Assembly (NCBI GenBank): GCA_038206395.1
Contig: JBBRAX010000009.1
Coordinates: 93,586 to 157,585 of the forward strand
Direction of reading: 5' to 3'
Length of the DNA: 64,000 bases
Source of the DNA: JAGSPQ01 sp038206395
GTDB taxonomy: Bacteria; Myxococcota; Myxococcia; Myxococcales; Myxococcaceae
The notes beneath the pieces are model-generated. The model did no database searches, had not been told where the DNA came from, and worked only from the letters and a program-made list of their open reading frames with translations. The position numbers were made by a program, and so were the translations under genes. This document shows positions 42,866-51,057 of the stretch, in pieces. Position 1 is the stretch's first letter; each line of letters opens with the position of its first letter.

Positions 42866-43459
42866 ATGCCCGACGAAGCCGCTTCCGAGCCCAAAGTCAT
42901 CAAGCGGTACACGAACCGCAAGCTCTACGACACCGTCGAGAGCCGGTACGTCACGCTCGATGAGATTGCCGAGATGGTGAAGCAGGGCGTCGAGGTGAAG
43001 ATCGTCGACAACCGCACCAAGGAAGACCTCACCTCGGTCACCCTGGCGCAGATCGTCTTCGAAGAAGAGAAGAAGACGACCCGCATGCCGCTGTCGGTGC
43101 TGCGCGAGATCATTCGCCGGCCAGGCGAGCAGCTGTCGGAGTTCATCAAGAGCGAAGTCACTCCGCGCGTGACCACCTTCCGCGAAGAGGCCGAGTCGCG
43201 CCTCGACAAGCTCTTGCGCCGCGAAGACGGCACGGTCGCGGATCCCGCGCCTTCGGCTCCCAACCCGGCCGCCGATCTGCTCAAGGGCAGCCAGCGCGCA
43301 CTCGAAGACTTCCAGAAGAAGGTCGACGAACGGGTGAAGGCCGTCGTCGACAACGTCGTCGGCAACCTGCCCGCGATGGGTCGCGATCTGGGCGCGCTCG
43401 TTCAGCGCATCGAGATGCTCGAGAAGAAGCTCGAAGCGCTGGAAGAGAAGAAGCGGTAG
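42866..43459 (+). CDS. phaR: PhaR-like polyhydroxyalkanoate regulator with C-terminal coiled coil
   Basis: The protein has 197 residues from the ATG at 42866. Residues 10-70 match the PHA-accumulation regulator DNA-binding domain: KVIKRYTNRKLYDTVESRYV, then LDEIAEMV and LAQIVFEEE. The last 60 residues are a phasin-like helix ending in a coiled coil (RIEMLEKKLEALEEKK). PhaR proteins repress phasin genes and bind polymer granules. The gene is divergent from the zinc-ribbon gene and its stop touches that of the convergent parA gene (TAG/CTA). Confidence 0.82.
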   Translation: MPDEAASEPKVIKRYTNRKLYDTVESRYVTLDEIAEMVKQGVEVKIVDNRTKEDLTSVTLAQIVFEEEKKTTRMPLSVLREIIRRPGEQLSEFIKSEVTPRVTTFREEAESRLDKLLRREDGTVADPAPSAPNPAADLLKGSQRALEDFQKKVDERVKAVVDNVVGNLPAMGRDLGALVQRIEMLEKKLEALEEKKR

Positions 43460-44245
43460 CTACACCCGCGCGTGCTTCGCGGCCGCGTCGACGTCTTCCG
43501 CCACCGATTGAAGCAGCGTGGCTCCGCGGCTCCACGGCGCGTACTCCCAGATCGTCTTCCCGTGGCTCTGCGCCTCGTCGATGGCGACGTTGAAGCCCAA
43601 CGGCTGGCGCGCCATCTTCCCGGGAAAATACTTCTCGAGCTTCTCGACCACTTCGTCCGCCAGCGCCGTCTTCCGGTACAGCGTGGGCACCACCAGCGAG
43701 ATGTGCAGCGCCCGATTTTCCTTCTCGGACACCTTGCGCACCGTCTCGTTCATTTCGGCGCAGCCATCGAGCGAAAGGTACGTCGTCGCGACCGGCACGA
43801 CGACCTCGGTCGCGGCCAGCAGGATGTTCGTCGTGGTGAGCCCCAGCGACGGCGGCGAGTCGAAGACCACCATGTCGTAGCCTGCTTTTTCGACCTCTTT
43901 CATCCGGTCGCGCAGCAGCGTGTCGCGGTCGACCTGGTTGGCGACCTGCAACGGGAAGTTCGCCATCTGCTTGTACGAGGGCACGACGAAGAGGTTGGAA
44001 AGCGCCGACGGTCGCACCACGTCGAGCAGCGCGACGTTGGTGTTGGTGAGCCAGTGAAAGACGTTGGTCGGCAGCGACCGCACGTCGATGCCCAGCGACT
44101 TGCCAGCGTGGCCCTGCGTGTCGAGGTCGATCAGCAGGACTTTGAGGTTCTTCTTCTGCGCGAACCAGGCGGCAGTGTTGACGGCGAGCGTCGTCTTGCA
44201 GGTGCCGCCCTTCTCGTTGATGAAGGCGATTCGACGGCCTGTCAC
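43460..44245 (-). CDS. ParA/MinD-family ATPase
   Basis: The protein has 261 residues. The deviant Walker A is KGGTCKTT (about 12-19) with the signature Lys; Walker A-prime is LLIDLDTQGH and motif 3 VVFDSPPSLG. The GTG start overlaps the stop of the preceding small coiled-coil gene (GTGA). No ParB or parS-like site is nearby, so it is not the main chromosome ParA system. Together with the coiled-coil partner and a PhaR-like gene, it may position polymer granules or other cargo, as orphan ParA proteins do. Confidence 0.87.
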   Translation of the reverse strand: MTGRRIAFINEKGGTCKTTLAVNTAAWFAQKKNLKVLLIDLDTQGHAGKSLGIDVRSLPTNVFHWLTNTNVALLDVVRPSALSNLFVVPSYKQMANFPLQVANQVDRDTLLRDRMKEVEKAGYDMVVFDSPPSLGLTTTNILLAATEVVVPVATTYLSLDGCAEMNETVRKVSEKENRALHISLVVPTLYRKTALADEVVEKLEKYFPGKMARQPLGFNVAIDEAQSHGKTIWEYAPWSRGATLLQSVAEDVDAAAKHARV

Positions 44246-44538
44246 TTCTTCTTCTCGATCAGCCGATCGATCTTGCCCTCAACCGACGACAACAACCGTT
44301 CGAGGTCGTCGACCTTCTCGCGCAGGATCTCGAGGTCACCGGTCGACGGCAGGTTCATCGCCGAAAGCGCGCTGCGCAGGCTCTTGTCCAGTGTTCCCTT
44401 CGCGGTCAACGTTCGCGAGACCAGCGTCTGCACGGTCGCCACGAACTTCTCGTTCGAGAGCAGCTGCTGGGCGATCTTCCCGATGCGTTCTTCACCGGTC
44501 GCCACCAGCTTTTTCATCACGGGGTTGTTCTTGAGCAT
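44242..44538 (-). CDS. small phasin-like coiled-coil protein
   Basis: The protein has 98 residues from the ATG at 44538. It is helical throughout: a first half EERIGKIAQQLLSNEKF and a coiled coil LREKVDDLERLLSSVEGK. The pattern resembles the C-terminal half of the PhaR-like protein at 42866-43459, so they may share a partner. Its stop overlaps the parA start by four bases. The start is divergent from the ArsA-like gene: its ATG is in the palindrome CATG. Confidence 0.62.
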   Translation of the reverse strand: MLKNNPVMKKLVATGEERIGKIAQQLLSNEKFVATVQTLVSRTLTAKGTLDKSLRSALSAMNLPSTGDLEILREKVDDLERLLSSVEGKIDRLIEKKK

Positions 44539-44593
44539 GGGCGCGCGGATGCTGATCTCCGCGTTCGAGCGTGTCAAGGTTGCAGAGGCAGCC

Positions 44594-45490
44594 GTGCACT
44601 CCGTTCTCCTCGACAAGCGTCTCATCATCGTCACGGGCAAAGGTGGCGTGGGCAAGACCACGATCGCCACCGCGATTGCCCTCGCCAGCGCACGCGCCGG
44701 CCAACGCACGCTCGTGTGTGAAGTGAACGCCCGCGAGCGCATCTCGGGCCTGCTGGGCCGCCCCGAGACGGGGGCCGAGATCACGTCGCTCGAAGAGAAC
44801 CTGTGGGCCGTCGACGTGAAGCCGCACGAGGCGATGCGCGAATACGCGCTGATGATTCTGAAGTTCGAGAGCATCTACAACGCGGTCTTCGAGAACCGTC
44901 TCGTTCGCTACTTTCTGCGCTTCGTGCCGTCGCTGCAGGAAGTGGTGATTCTGGGGAAGATCCTCTTCCACCTCAAAGAGAAGCGGCCCGACGGCAGCTG
45001 GCGGTTCGATCGCATCGTGATTGACGCGCCTTCGACGGGCCACGCGATCACCTTCTTTTCGGTGCCCAAGGTGATTCTCGACACCGTGCCGCCGGGCGCG
45101 CTGGCCAACGACGCGAAGTGGATGCGCGAGTTGCTGATCGACCCTGCGGTGACGGCCGCGGTGCTGGTGTCGCTGCCGGAAGAGATGCCGATCAACGAGA
45201 CGATCGAGCTTGCGGCGGCGCTGAAAGACCGCGTGAAGATTCGGCCGCAGGCGGTGGTGCTCAACGGCTTCATCCCCTCGCGTTTTACCGAAGGCGATCT
45301 CGAACAGCTTCCCCCGGGCGAGCTTCACGATCTCGCCGCCGCCCACCAGGCCCGCGCGAAGCTGTCGGTGTCGGCGGCCGAACGGCTCAGGGCGCTTGGC
45401 TACCCGTTGTTGATCGTGCCCCGCCTCTTCACCCCGACCTTCGGCCGCGCAGCGATCGAAGAAGTCGCCGGCCACCTGGGGAAGTCGTGA
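44594..45490 (+). CDS. ArsA/GET3-like ATPase 1
   Basis: The protein has 298 residues from the GTG at 44594, which has AGAGG five bases upstream; earlier ATGs at 44537 and 44549 lack such a site. The deviant Walker A GKGGVGKTT (15-23) has the signature Lys16. Switch regions are VIDAPSTGH and the A-loop-like end VPRLFTP. ArsA-type ATPases work as dimers; relatives deliver tail-anchored proteins or help export. No ars operon genes are near. The next gene overlaps by GTGA and encodes a second member. Confidence 0.85.
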   Translation: MHSVLLDKRLIIVTGKGGVGKTTIATAIALASARAGQRTLVCEVNARERISGLLGRPETGAEITSLEENLWAVDVKPHEAMREYALMILKFESIYNAVFENRLVRYFLRFVPSLQEVVILGKILFHLKEKRPDGSWRFDRIVIDAPSTGHAITFFSVPKVILDTVPPGALANDAKWMRELLIDPAVTAAVLVSLPEEMPINETIELAAALKDRVKIRPQAVVLNGFIPSRFTEGDLEQLPPGELHDLAAAHQARAKLSVSAAERLRALGYPLLIVPRLFTPTFGRAAIEEVAGHLGKS

Positions 45491-46620
45491 ACCCGATCGA
45501 AGCAGCGCTGAAGACCAGCAACGTCATCCTCTGCGTCGGCCCGGGCGGGGTCGGCAAGACGACCGTCGCCGCGACACTCGCCCTGCGTTCGGCGGTCGAC
45601 GGCAAGGGCTCGCTGGTCTGCACCATCGACCCGGCGAAGCGGCTGGCCAACTCGCTGGGCCTGGCCGAGCTGGGCAACGCCGAGCTGCGCATCGCCGACC
45701 CGGTGCTCGAAGGCGCCTCGGGGCAGAAGCCCCGCGCGTCGATGCACGCGATGATGCTCGACATGAAGCGGGCGTGGGACGACCTGATCGAACAGCGGGC
45801 CCCGGCCGACAAGCGCGAAAAGATTCTCAACAACCGTTTCTACCAATCGCTGTCGACCGCGCTGGCGGGCTCGCAGGAATACATCGCGATGGAAAAGCTG
45901 TGCGAGCTGCGGATGCAGCGCGGCTACCCGCTGATCGTCCTCGACACACCACCGACGGCGCACGCCCTCGACTTCCTCGACGCGCCCGACCGCATCCTCG
46001 ACTTCCTCGACAACGACGCGGCGAAGTGGCTGCTGACTCCTGCGTTGGCAGCCGGAAAAATCGGGCTCAAGCTCTTCAACCTGGGCTCGAGCTACGTCGC
46101 GAAGACCATCTCGAAGTTCACCGGCACCGAGACGCTGCAGGAGCTCGCGAACTTCATGCTGCACATGAGCTCGATGTATGAAGGCTTCCGGGAAAGGGCG
46201 CATCAGACGCGTGCGCTGCTCGAGGCCGAGACCACGTCCTTCGTGCTGGTCAGCGGCCCCATGCCCGAAAGGCTCGACGAGGCAGTCTTCTTTCACACCA
46301 CGCTCCTTCAGAGTCACCTGAGGATCGCCGCGGTGGTGGTGAACCGGGTGCACCCGCCAGTGCCGCAAGCACTTTGGGCCGAGGCGAAGCGGCTGCCGGA
46401 TGAGCTTCGGAAGCGGGTCGAGGCGACGCTGAACGAGAACGACCACCTGGCCTCGCAAGACGCGAAGGGCGTGGCGAAGCTGGCCGAGCTGTGCGCCCCG
46501 ACCCCGCTGGTGTTGGTGCCGCGCTTCGAGATGGACGTACACGACCTCACAAGCCTCTGGAACACCTCGAAGTTCCTGTTCGGGGAAGCGCACATCGAAC
46601 CGGCGACTCCCGCGCGTTAA
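45487..46620 (+). CDS. ArsA/GET3-like ATPase 2 with altered P-loop
   Basis: The protein has 377 residues. Its P-loop reads GPGGVGKTT: the signature Lys of the deviant Walker A is replaced by Pro. Switch I and II regions are IDPAKRLANSL and VLDTPPTAHALDFLDAP. A helical insert (about 175-225) with KFTGTETLQELANFMLHMSSM may form the client groove as in GET3-like proteins. The GTG start overlaps the end of the first ATPase gene. Tandem ArsA-like pairs also occur in actinobacteria. The two proteins here probably form a heterodimer with one normal and one altered site. Confidence 0.85.
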   Translation: MNPIEAALKTSNVILCVGPGGVGKTTVAATLALRSAVDGKGSLVCTIDPAKRLANSLGLAELGNAELRIADPVLEGASGQKPRASMHAMMLDMKRAWDDLIEQRAPADKREKILNNRFYQSLSTALAGSQEYIAMEKLCELRMQRGYPLIVLDTPPTAHALDFLDAPDRILDFLDNDAAKWLLTPALAAGKIGLKLFNLGSSYVAKTISKFTGTETLQELANFMLHMSSMYEGFRERAHQTRALLEAETTSFVLVSGPMPERLDEAVFFHTTLLQSHLRIAAVVVNRVHPPVPQALWAEAKRLPDELRKRVEATLNENDHLASQDAKGVAKLAELCAPTPLVLVPRFEMDVHDLTSLWNTSKFLFGEAHIEPATPAR

Positions 46621-46685
46621 GGTTCCTCCTTTTCGCGGAACCAGCCTCGTCACCAGGCTGTCAGTCGAGGACTCGAGGAGTGACC

Positions 46686-47807
46686 TTGTCCAATCGAAAC
46701 AAGCTGTTGGTGGCGTCGCTGTGCGTGCTCGCTGGCTGCAGCCACGTGAAGCCAGTCACCACGTCGTCAGACACGAAGCATGAGGTGAAGTTCGACGAAG
46801 TCGTCATCACGGGCGACCTGGCGCTCGAGAAGCTCAACGACGAAGAGCTCTTCGCGGGGGGCACGTCTTTCTTCGCCTCAGAAGACTACAGCCAGGCTGC
46901 GCGCTACTTCGGGCGCCTCGCCGACTTTCACCCGAAGAGCATCCACCGCAGGCCGGCGCTCTATAACGCGGGCCTCGCGCTCGAGAAGTTGAAGCTCTGG
47001 GAAGAGGCGCACCAGCGGTTTCAGGAGCTCGCTGACGCGGCGAAGGGCACCGGCGACTCGCTGGACGCGGCGTTTCGTGTCGCCGAGACGCTGTACCACC
47101 AGGCCCGCTTCGACGAAGCAGTCGCTGTGCTGCGCGTGCTTGGCGGCCGCGACGATCTTCCGATCAACAAGCGCATGGAAGCGCGCGTGCAGCAGGGCAT
47201 CTGCGAGCTCGAGAGCGGCCAGTCGGACGTGGCCGAGATGACGCTGCGCAAGGTGATGAGCACCTGGCAAGACCTGACGGACAAGGATCTGGTTGACGAG
47301 TACTTCCCGGCGCAGGCCCAGTTCTTCATGGGTGAGATCTACCGGCTTCACTACGAAGCGGTGACGCTCGACGCGAACAAGACCAGCGACCAGCTCGCGA
47401 AAGACGTCGAGTACAAGGCCGAGCTGCTGTTGTCGGCACAAGGCCACTACCTGCGAGCGATTCGCATCGGCAACGGCTACTGGGCGACAGCGGCAGGCGC
47501 GCAGATCGGCGGGCTCTACGAGAACCTGTACGACCACATGATGCATGCGCCGGCGCCCAGCGAGCTCTCGAAGGACGAAGGCGTCGTCTACCTGCAAGAG
47601 CTGCGAAAGAAGATCCGGATCCTGATTACGAAAGCGATCACCGTCTACGAACGCACGCTCGAGGCGGCCGAACGAATCGGCGCGGCGAGCCCGTTCGTCG
47701 AGAAGACACGCGACAGCCTGAAGCGGATGAAGGAAATGCTGCTCGCCGACGCGAAAGAAGAAGAAGAGACGTGGTCGACGCCGAAGGGAAAGGTTCCGCA
47801 CGGCTGA
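46686..47807 (+). CDS. TPR lipoprotein of the outer-membrane lipoprotein type
   Basis: The protein has 373 residues from the TTG at 46686, placed five bases after GAGGAG. The lipoprotein signal ends in LCVLAGC. Five or more TPRs run from about 55 to 250 (FFASEDYSQAARYFGRLADFHPKS, DSLDAAFRVAETLYHQARFDEAVAVL). The C-terminal third is helical and highly charged. It resembles BamD or YbgF-type tetratricopeptide lipoproteins, but the extension is unusual. It is 22 bases before the M48 protease gene and may share its mRNA. Confidence 0.75.
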   Translation: MSNRNKLLVASLCVLAGCSHVKPVTTSSDTKHEVKFDEVVITGDLALEKLNDEELFAGGTSFFASEDYSQAARYFGRLADFHPKSIHRRPALYNAGLALEKLKLWEEAHQRFQELADAAKGTGDSLDAAFRVAETLYHQARFDEAVAVLRVLGGRDDLPINKRMEARVQQGICELESGQSDVAEMTLRKVMSTWQDLTDKDLVDEYFPAQAQFFMGEIYRLHYEAVTLDANKTSDQLAKDVEYKAELLLSAQGHYLRAIRIGNGYWATAAGAQIGGLYENLYDHMMHAPAPSELSKDEGVVYLQELRKKIRILITKAITVYERTLEAAERIGAASPFVEKTRDSLKRMKEMLLADAKEEEETWSTPKGKVPHG

Positions 47808-47829
47808 CACCTGCTAGAAGTTCGCGCGA

Positions 47830-49020
47830 GTGATCGACGCGATCTTCAGCCCGGAAGCGCTGGCCGAGATTCGCGCCTACAAGGATCCCCTCTACACGTC
47901 ACGCGTCGCCTACGACGTGCTGAGCTTGTTGATCTGGGTGGTGATGCTGCGGTTCGGCATCGTCTGGCTCTTCGCGTGGTCCACCAAGGTGACGGCGCGG
48001 TTCGACCAGCGCTTCCCTTCGTTGCGCCGGATGCCCGTCGTGCGCGCAGTGCCGGCGGTGCTCGATCGCGTCTGGGGCGGAGCGGGCTGGGGAGCGGCGC
48101 TGCTCTTCACCCTCGTGCTCGAGCAGACGAACATGCTCGCGTTCCTGCCGATGGATTTCTATTTCGGCTTCCTTCACGAACGCGCGTTCGGGATGTCGAC
48201 CCAGTCGGCGGGCACGTACTGGTGGGACTACTTGAAGTCGGTGCTGATCGCGGTGATCCCGCTGGCGGCCCTGACCTTTGGGATGCTGGGCCTGGCGCGC
48301 CGGCTTCCGAAGTGGTGGTTGATCATCGGCATCGTCGGAGCAGGCGCGCTGCTCTTCTCAGCCGCGCTCGACCCGTATCGGGCACAAGTGTTTTTCGATC
48401 AGGCGCCGTTGCCCGAAGGCGAAGTGCGCGAGGCGATCACTGCGCTGATGAAGAAGGCCGACATCGACTTCAAGGACGTGGTCGTCGAGAAGACGATGGG
48501 GAAGAACGTGCGGGTGCAGGCGTACTTCGCGGGCAAGGGTCCGACGCGGATGATCGTGGTGAACGATGCGCTGCTGAAGCACCTCGACACTCCCGAGATT
48601 CTCGCGGTCGTCGGCCACGAAGCAGGTCACGTGCACGAGAGGCGCTGGGTCGGGCAGCTGATGTCGACGCTGACGCTGCTGGGCTTTCTCTACTTGATCG
48701 AAGTGATGTTCCGCCTCGTGGCGAGGCGCGGTTGGTGGGGCGTGAAGGAGCGCGCCGACGTTCGCGTCCTGCCGCTGGTGTTCATGGTGTTCTGGCTAGG
48801 CACGATGATCGTCTCGCCGATCAGCGGAGCGTTCAGCCGGCACCGTGAGCTCGAGGCAGACCAGTTCGGAATCAAGCTCACGGGCGACCCGGAGTCGTTT
48901 CGCCGAATGCTGGTGAAGCTGGCCCGGGTCAACAAGATGGACCCGGATCCGCCGAGGTGGGTGGTGCTCAAGGGTTGGTCGCACCCGCCGATTCGCGAAA
49001 GGCTCGCTGCGATTCAGTAG
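47830..49020 (+). CDS. M48-family membrane metalloprotease
   Basis: The protein has 396 residues. The zinc motif HEAGH lies at 263-267 and the third ligand Glu is in SRHRELEADQFG. Five or six membrane helices surround the core, with four in the first 200 residues. The layout is that of Ste24/CAAX-prenyl-protease-type M48A enzymes rather than soluble HtpX. It should act at the inner membrane on damaged or misplaced envelope proteins. The GTG start at 47830 is not backed by a clear ribosome site. Confidence 0.88.
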   Translation: MIDAIFSPEALAEIRAYKDPLYTSRVAYDVLSLLIWVVMLRFGIVWLFAWSTKVTARFDQRFPSLRRMPVVRAVPAVLDRVWGGAGWGAALLFTLVLEQTNMLAFLPMDFYFGFLHERAFGMSTQSAGTYWWDYLKSVLIAVIPLAALTFGMLGLARRLPKWWLIIGIVGAGALLFSAALDPYRAQVFFDQAPLPEGEVREAITALMKKADIDFKDVVVEKTMGKNVRVQAYFAGKGPTRMIVVNDALLKHLDTPEILAVVGHEAGHVHERRWVGQLMSTLTLLGFLYLIEVMFRLVARRGWWGVKERADVRVLPLVFMVFWLGTMIVSPISGAFSRHRELEADQFGIKLTGDPESFRRMLVKLARVNKMDPDPPRWVVLKGWSHPPIRERLAAIQ

Positions 49021-49038
49021 GCGTTGGAAACGAAAACC

Positions 49039-49078
49039 GGCCGGCAGGTGGAACCAAGGGCATCGCCACCTGCCGGCC
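49039..49078 (-). terminator. strong intrinsic terminator of the leftward chaperone-like unit
   Basis: A perfect 13-bp stem (GGCCGGCAGGTGG at 49039-49051 and CCACCTGCCGGCC at 49066-49078) has a 14-base loop. Read on the minus strand it is followed by GGTTTTCGTTT. It may also stop rightward transcripts from the M48 gene. A second short repeat GAGGTC/GACCTC follows at about 49083-49116. Confidence 0.75.
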
Positions 49079-49124
49079 CGGTGAGGTCATCGGAAGTCCC
49101 CCACTCCCGAGACCTCGACTTCGT

Positions 49125-49673
49125 TCAGCGGGAAGCTTTGACTTTCGGTGCAGCGGGCTTGACGGGCGGCGAAGGCTTCGAGGGTGTGATGGCCATCGCT
49201 GCGATTGCCTTGACCAGGGTGCGGGCGCGGCGGCCAGCAGCCGTCTCACCGTGCGGGTCGGCCTGAACGGCCTGAGCGAGATCAGCGAGGCCGTTCTTGT
49301 CGCCCGCCTTCAGCCGGAGCTCGCCGCGGTTGGCGAGGGCGATCGGGTTCTTCGGGTCGCCTCTGATCGCCTCGCCGTACTCGGTGACCGCGTCCTGCAG
49401 GCGGCCGAGCTTCTGGTACACGGTGCCAAGCGCGGCGTGCGCGGCGGCGTCTTTCGGGTTCATCGCGACGAGCCCTTCGAAGACCACCCGGGCTTCATCG
49501 AGCCGGCCCGCGGCTGCGAAGTCACAACCGATTTCGGCGATGGCTTTCGCGTGGCTTGACGTCAGCCCTTCGATTTCTGACCAGGTCGACTTCCCTTCGC
49601 GAACTGCGGTGATTTCGGCGACGACATCAGAACTGGAGTGCATGGTTTTGGTTCCTTTGATGATCCGGTTCAT
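49125..49673 (-). CDS. TPR protein resembling type III secretion class II chaperones (SycD/LcrH type)
   Basis: The protein has 182 residues. Residues 35-150 hold three TPRs in the SycD order: IGCDFAAAGRLDEARVVFEG, AALGTVYQKLGRLQDAVTEYG, and ANRGELRLKAGDKNGLADLA. A basic Pro/Lys tail ends the protein. The length is close to that of SycD-type chaperones, which bind hydrophobic translocators. The ATG at 49673 is two bases after the upstream gene; an ATG at 49643 with AAAGGA nearby is also possible. Its partner gene is directly upstream. A general TPR protein is the alternative. Confidence 0.65.
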   Translation of the reverse strand: MNRIIKGTKTMHSSSDVVAEITAVREGKSTWSEIEGLTSSHAKAIAEIGCDFAAAGRLDEARVVFEGLVAMNPKDAAAHAALGTVYQKLGRLQDAVTEYGEAIRGDPKNPIALANRGELRLKAGDKNGLADLAQAVQADPHGETAAGRRARTLVKAIAAMAITPSKPSPPVKPAAPKVKASR

Positions 49674-49675
49674 GG

Positions 49676-50899
49676 CTATCGGCTGATGTGGCCAATCGAG
49701 TGCATCGACATCTCGTGAAAGGACTTCCGCAGGTTGTTGATGAGCTCGTACATCTCCTGAAAGCTCTGCATGAGAGACGTCAGTTCCTGCTTCATGATCG
49801 TGATCTCTTCCGGGGTCTTGCCCTCACCCTTGGCGTTCAGGAAGTCCTTCTGCTTCGTGTTCATGTCGTCAGAAATGTTGCGCAACGCTTCGTCGAGGGT
49901 CTTCGGAGTTTTGGTGGCCACGGGCGGAGTACGGCCAGTGCCGCCAGCGCCGCCAGTGGAGCCAGCGCCGCCAGCGCCGCCAGTGCCGCCAGTGGCGCCA
50001 GCGCCGCCAACAGGATCCGTGGTTTTAATCCCAGTCGCGACCATTCCCATTAACGCCTGATTACGGGCACGAATCGCGTCAAGTCCAATCAGGCCGTTTC
50101 CTCGCCCGGTCGCCGTCATGAGCGAGTTCATCAGGTCAGGATTCTTGAGAAGGTACAGCGCGGCGTCTTTCTGCGGCTGCGTCTTGCCCTGAGCCACAAT
50201 CATGGCGAGGTCCGCTTCGTCGAAAGTGCCGTCCTTGGGCCAGCTGATGTCGAAATCGCTGAAGTGGTTGTAGATGTACTCGACGTTTTTCTTCTCCTCC
50301 GCCAGCGCCGCCGCGCGCTGCTTCTGCTCTTCGGTTTGAACCGTTTGGACCTGCGCGTCCGAGCTGGTCACTCGCTCTTGTTTGTTCGGACTGGCGTCGT
50401 CCGCCGTCGCCTTGGACTCGCTGGTAGCGCGACCAGGCTTCTGATCTTTGTCCATCGCGTCCTGGGCTACCCGCTGCTGGGTGAGTGACATCTCCTTGAG
50501 ATTCTCAGGCGCATACCCATCACCGACTTTCGACTTGTCCAGCGGCGGTGCGTACGTCGTCTGGGCCGGATCTTCGCCCGGCGCAGCGAGGAGCCCGTTT
50601 TGGCTCTGCTGAAACGCCGCAATCTCGTTGTTGGTGAACTTTCCTTCGTCGGAGATCTTGGTGACGTCCGCGCCTTTCGTGATTTGGCCAATCAACCCAC
50701 CGAGCATCGGGAAGAGACCGAGCGGATCGAGCATGCCCTGCAGACCGCCGCCCATGCCGCCCTGTTGCTGCGCGCCCTCGGTGCCGCCCTGCTGACCGCC
50801 GCCCTTCGCCTGACCAACCATGCCGCCGATGCTGCCGAGGAGTCCCTGGATGTCGAAACCGCCGCCGCCACCACCGCTGCCACCAATTGGGTCGCTCAT
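49676..50899 (-). CDS. Gly-rich secreted-substrate-like protein with coiled-coil C-terminus (translocator candidate)
   Basis: The protein has 407 residues from the ATG at 50899 (AGAGG nine bases upstream). It has no signal peptide. The N-terminus is Gly-rich (DPIGGSGGGGGGFD) and has a hydrophobic patch (about 55-75). A middle domain (about 210-290) has EF-hand-like acidic loops, DISWPKDGTFDEADL and GNGLIGLDAIR, as in HrpF/NolX or harpin-type proteins. A collagen-like Gly repeat (about 298-325) leads to a coiled coil with MKQELTSLMQSFQEMYELI. I do not recognise the family. The context, a TPR chaperone-like gene and a sigma-54 promoter, is typical of secreted translocators. Confidence 0.6.
   Translation of the reverse strand: MSDPIGGSGGGGGGFDIQGLLGSIGGMVGQAKGGGQQGGTEGAQQQGGMGGGLQGMLDPLGLFPMLGGLIGQITKGADVTKISDEGKFTNNEIAAFQQSQNGLLAAPGEDPAQTTYAPPLDKSKVGDGYAPENLKEMSLTQQRVAQDAMDKDQKPGRATSESKATADDASPNKQERVTSSDAQVQTVQTEEQKQRAAALAEEKKNVEYIYNHFSDFDISWPKDGTFDEADLAMIVAQGKTQPQKDAALYLLKNPDLMNSLMTATGRGNGLIGLDAIRARNQALMGMVATGIKTTDPVGGAGATGGTGGAGGAGSTGGAGGTGRTPPVATKTPKTLDEALRNISDDMNTKQKDFLNAKGEGKTPEEITIMKQELTSLMQSFQEMYELINNLRKSFHEMSMHSIGHISR
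49934..50009. repeat. 9-bp minisatellite encoding a collagen-like Gly repeat
   Basis: About eight copies of GCCGCCAGY or GCCAGCGCC-type units run without interruption. Read on the minus strand they encode GGA, GGT and GGS steps in the Gly-rich protein. Such repeats expand and contract easily, so length may vary among strains. Confidence 0.8.
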
Positions 50900-50953
50900 G
50901 TCCGTTTGCCTCTGTGGGGTTCGTTTGCCGCTTGATGCGGTGGTCATCCCTTG

Positions 50954-50969
50954 AGCAGGGCGGGTGCCA
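50954..50969 (-). promoter_or_regulatory. sigma-54 promoter of the Gly-rich protein / chaperone-like unit
   Basis: On the minus strand TGGCACC, four bases, then CTGCT gives a perfect -24 TGGCAC and the GC of -12 with the required ten-base gap. Transcription would begin near 50943, about 44 bases before the ATG at 50899. No other promoter-like element is visible in the 158-base divergent region to ruvX. Confidence 0.55.
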
Positions 50970-51057
50970 GCCGAACCCGGCCTGAATTCGAGCACTTAGG
51001 TGCTGCGCTGCCATCTGGGTCCCGAGATTGGGCGTCTTGAAAGGTAGATTGCCGGGC

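Noticed and set aside
49934..50009. Possible CRISPR-like array
   Set aside because: The units are nine bases with no spacers and are in frame in a coding gene, so it is a minisatellite.
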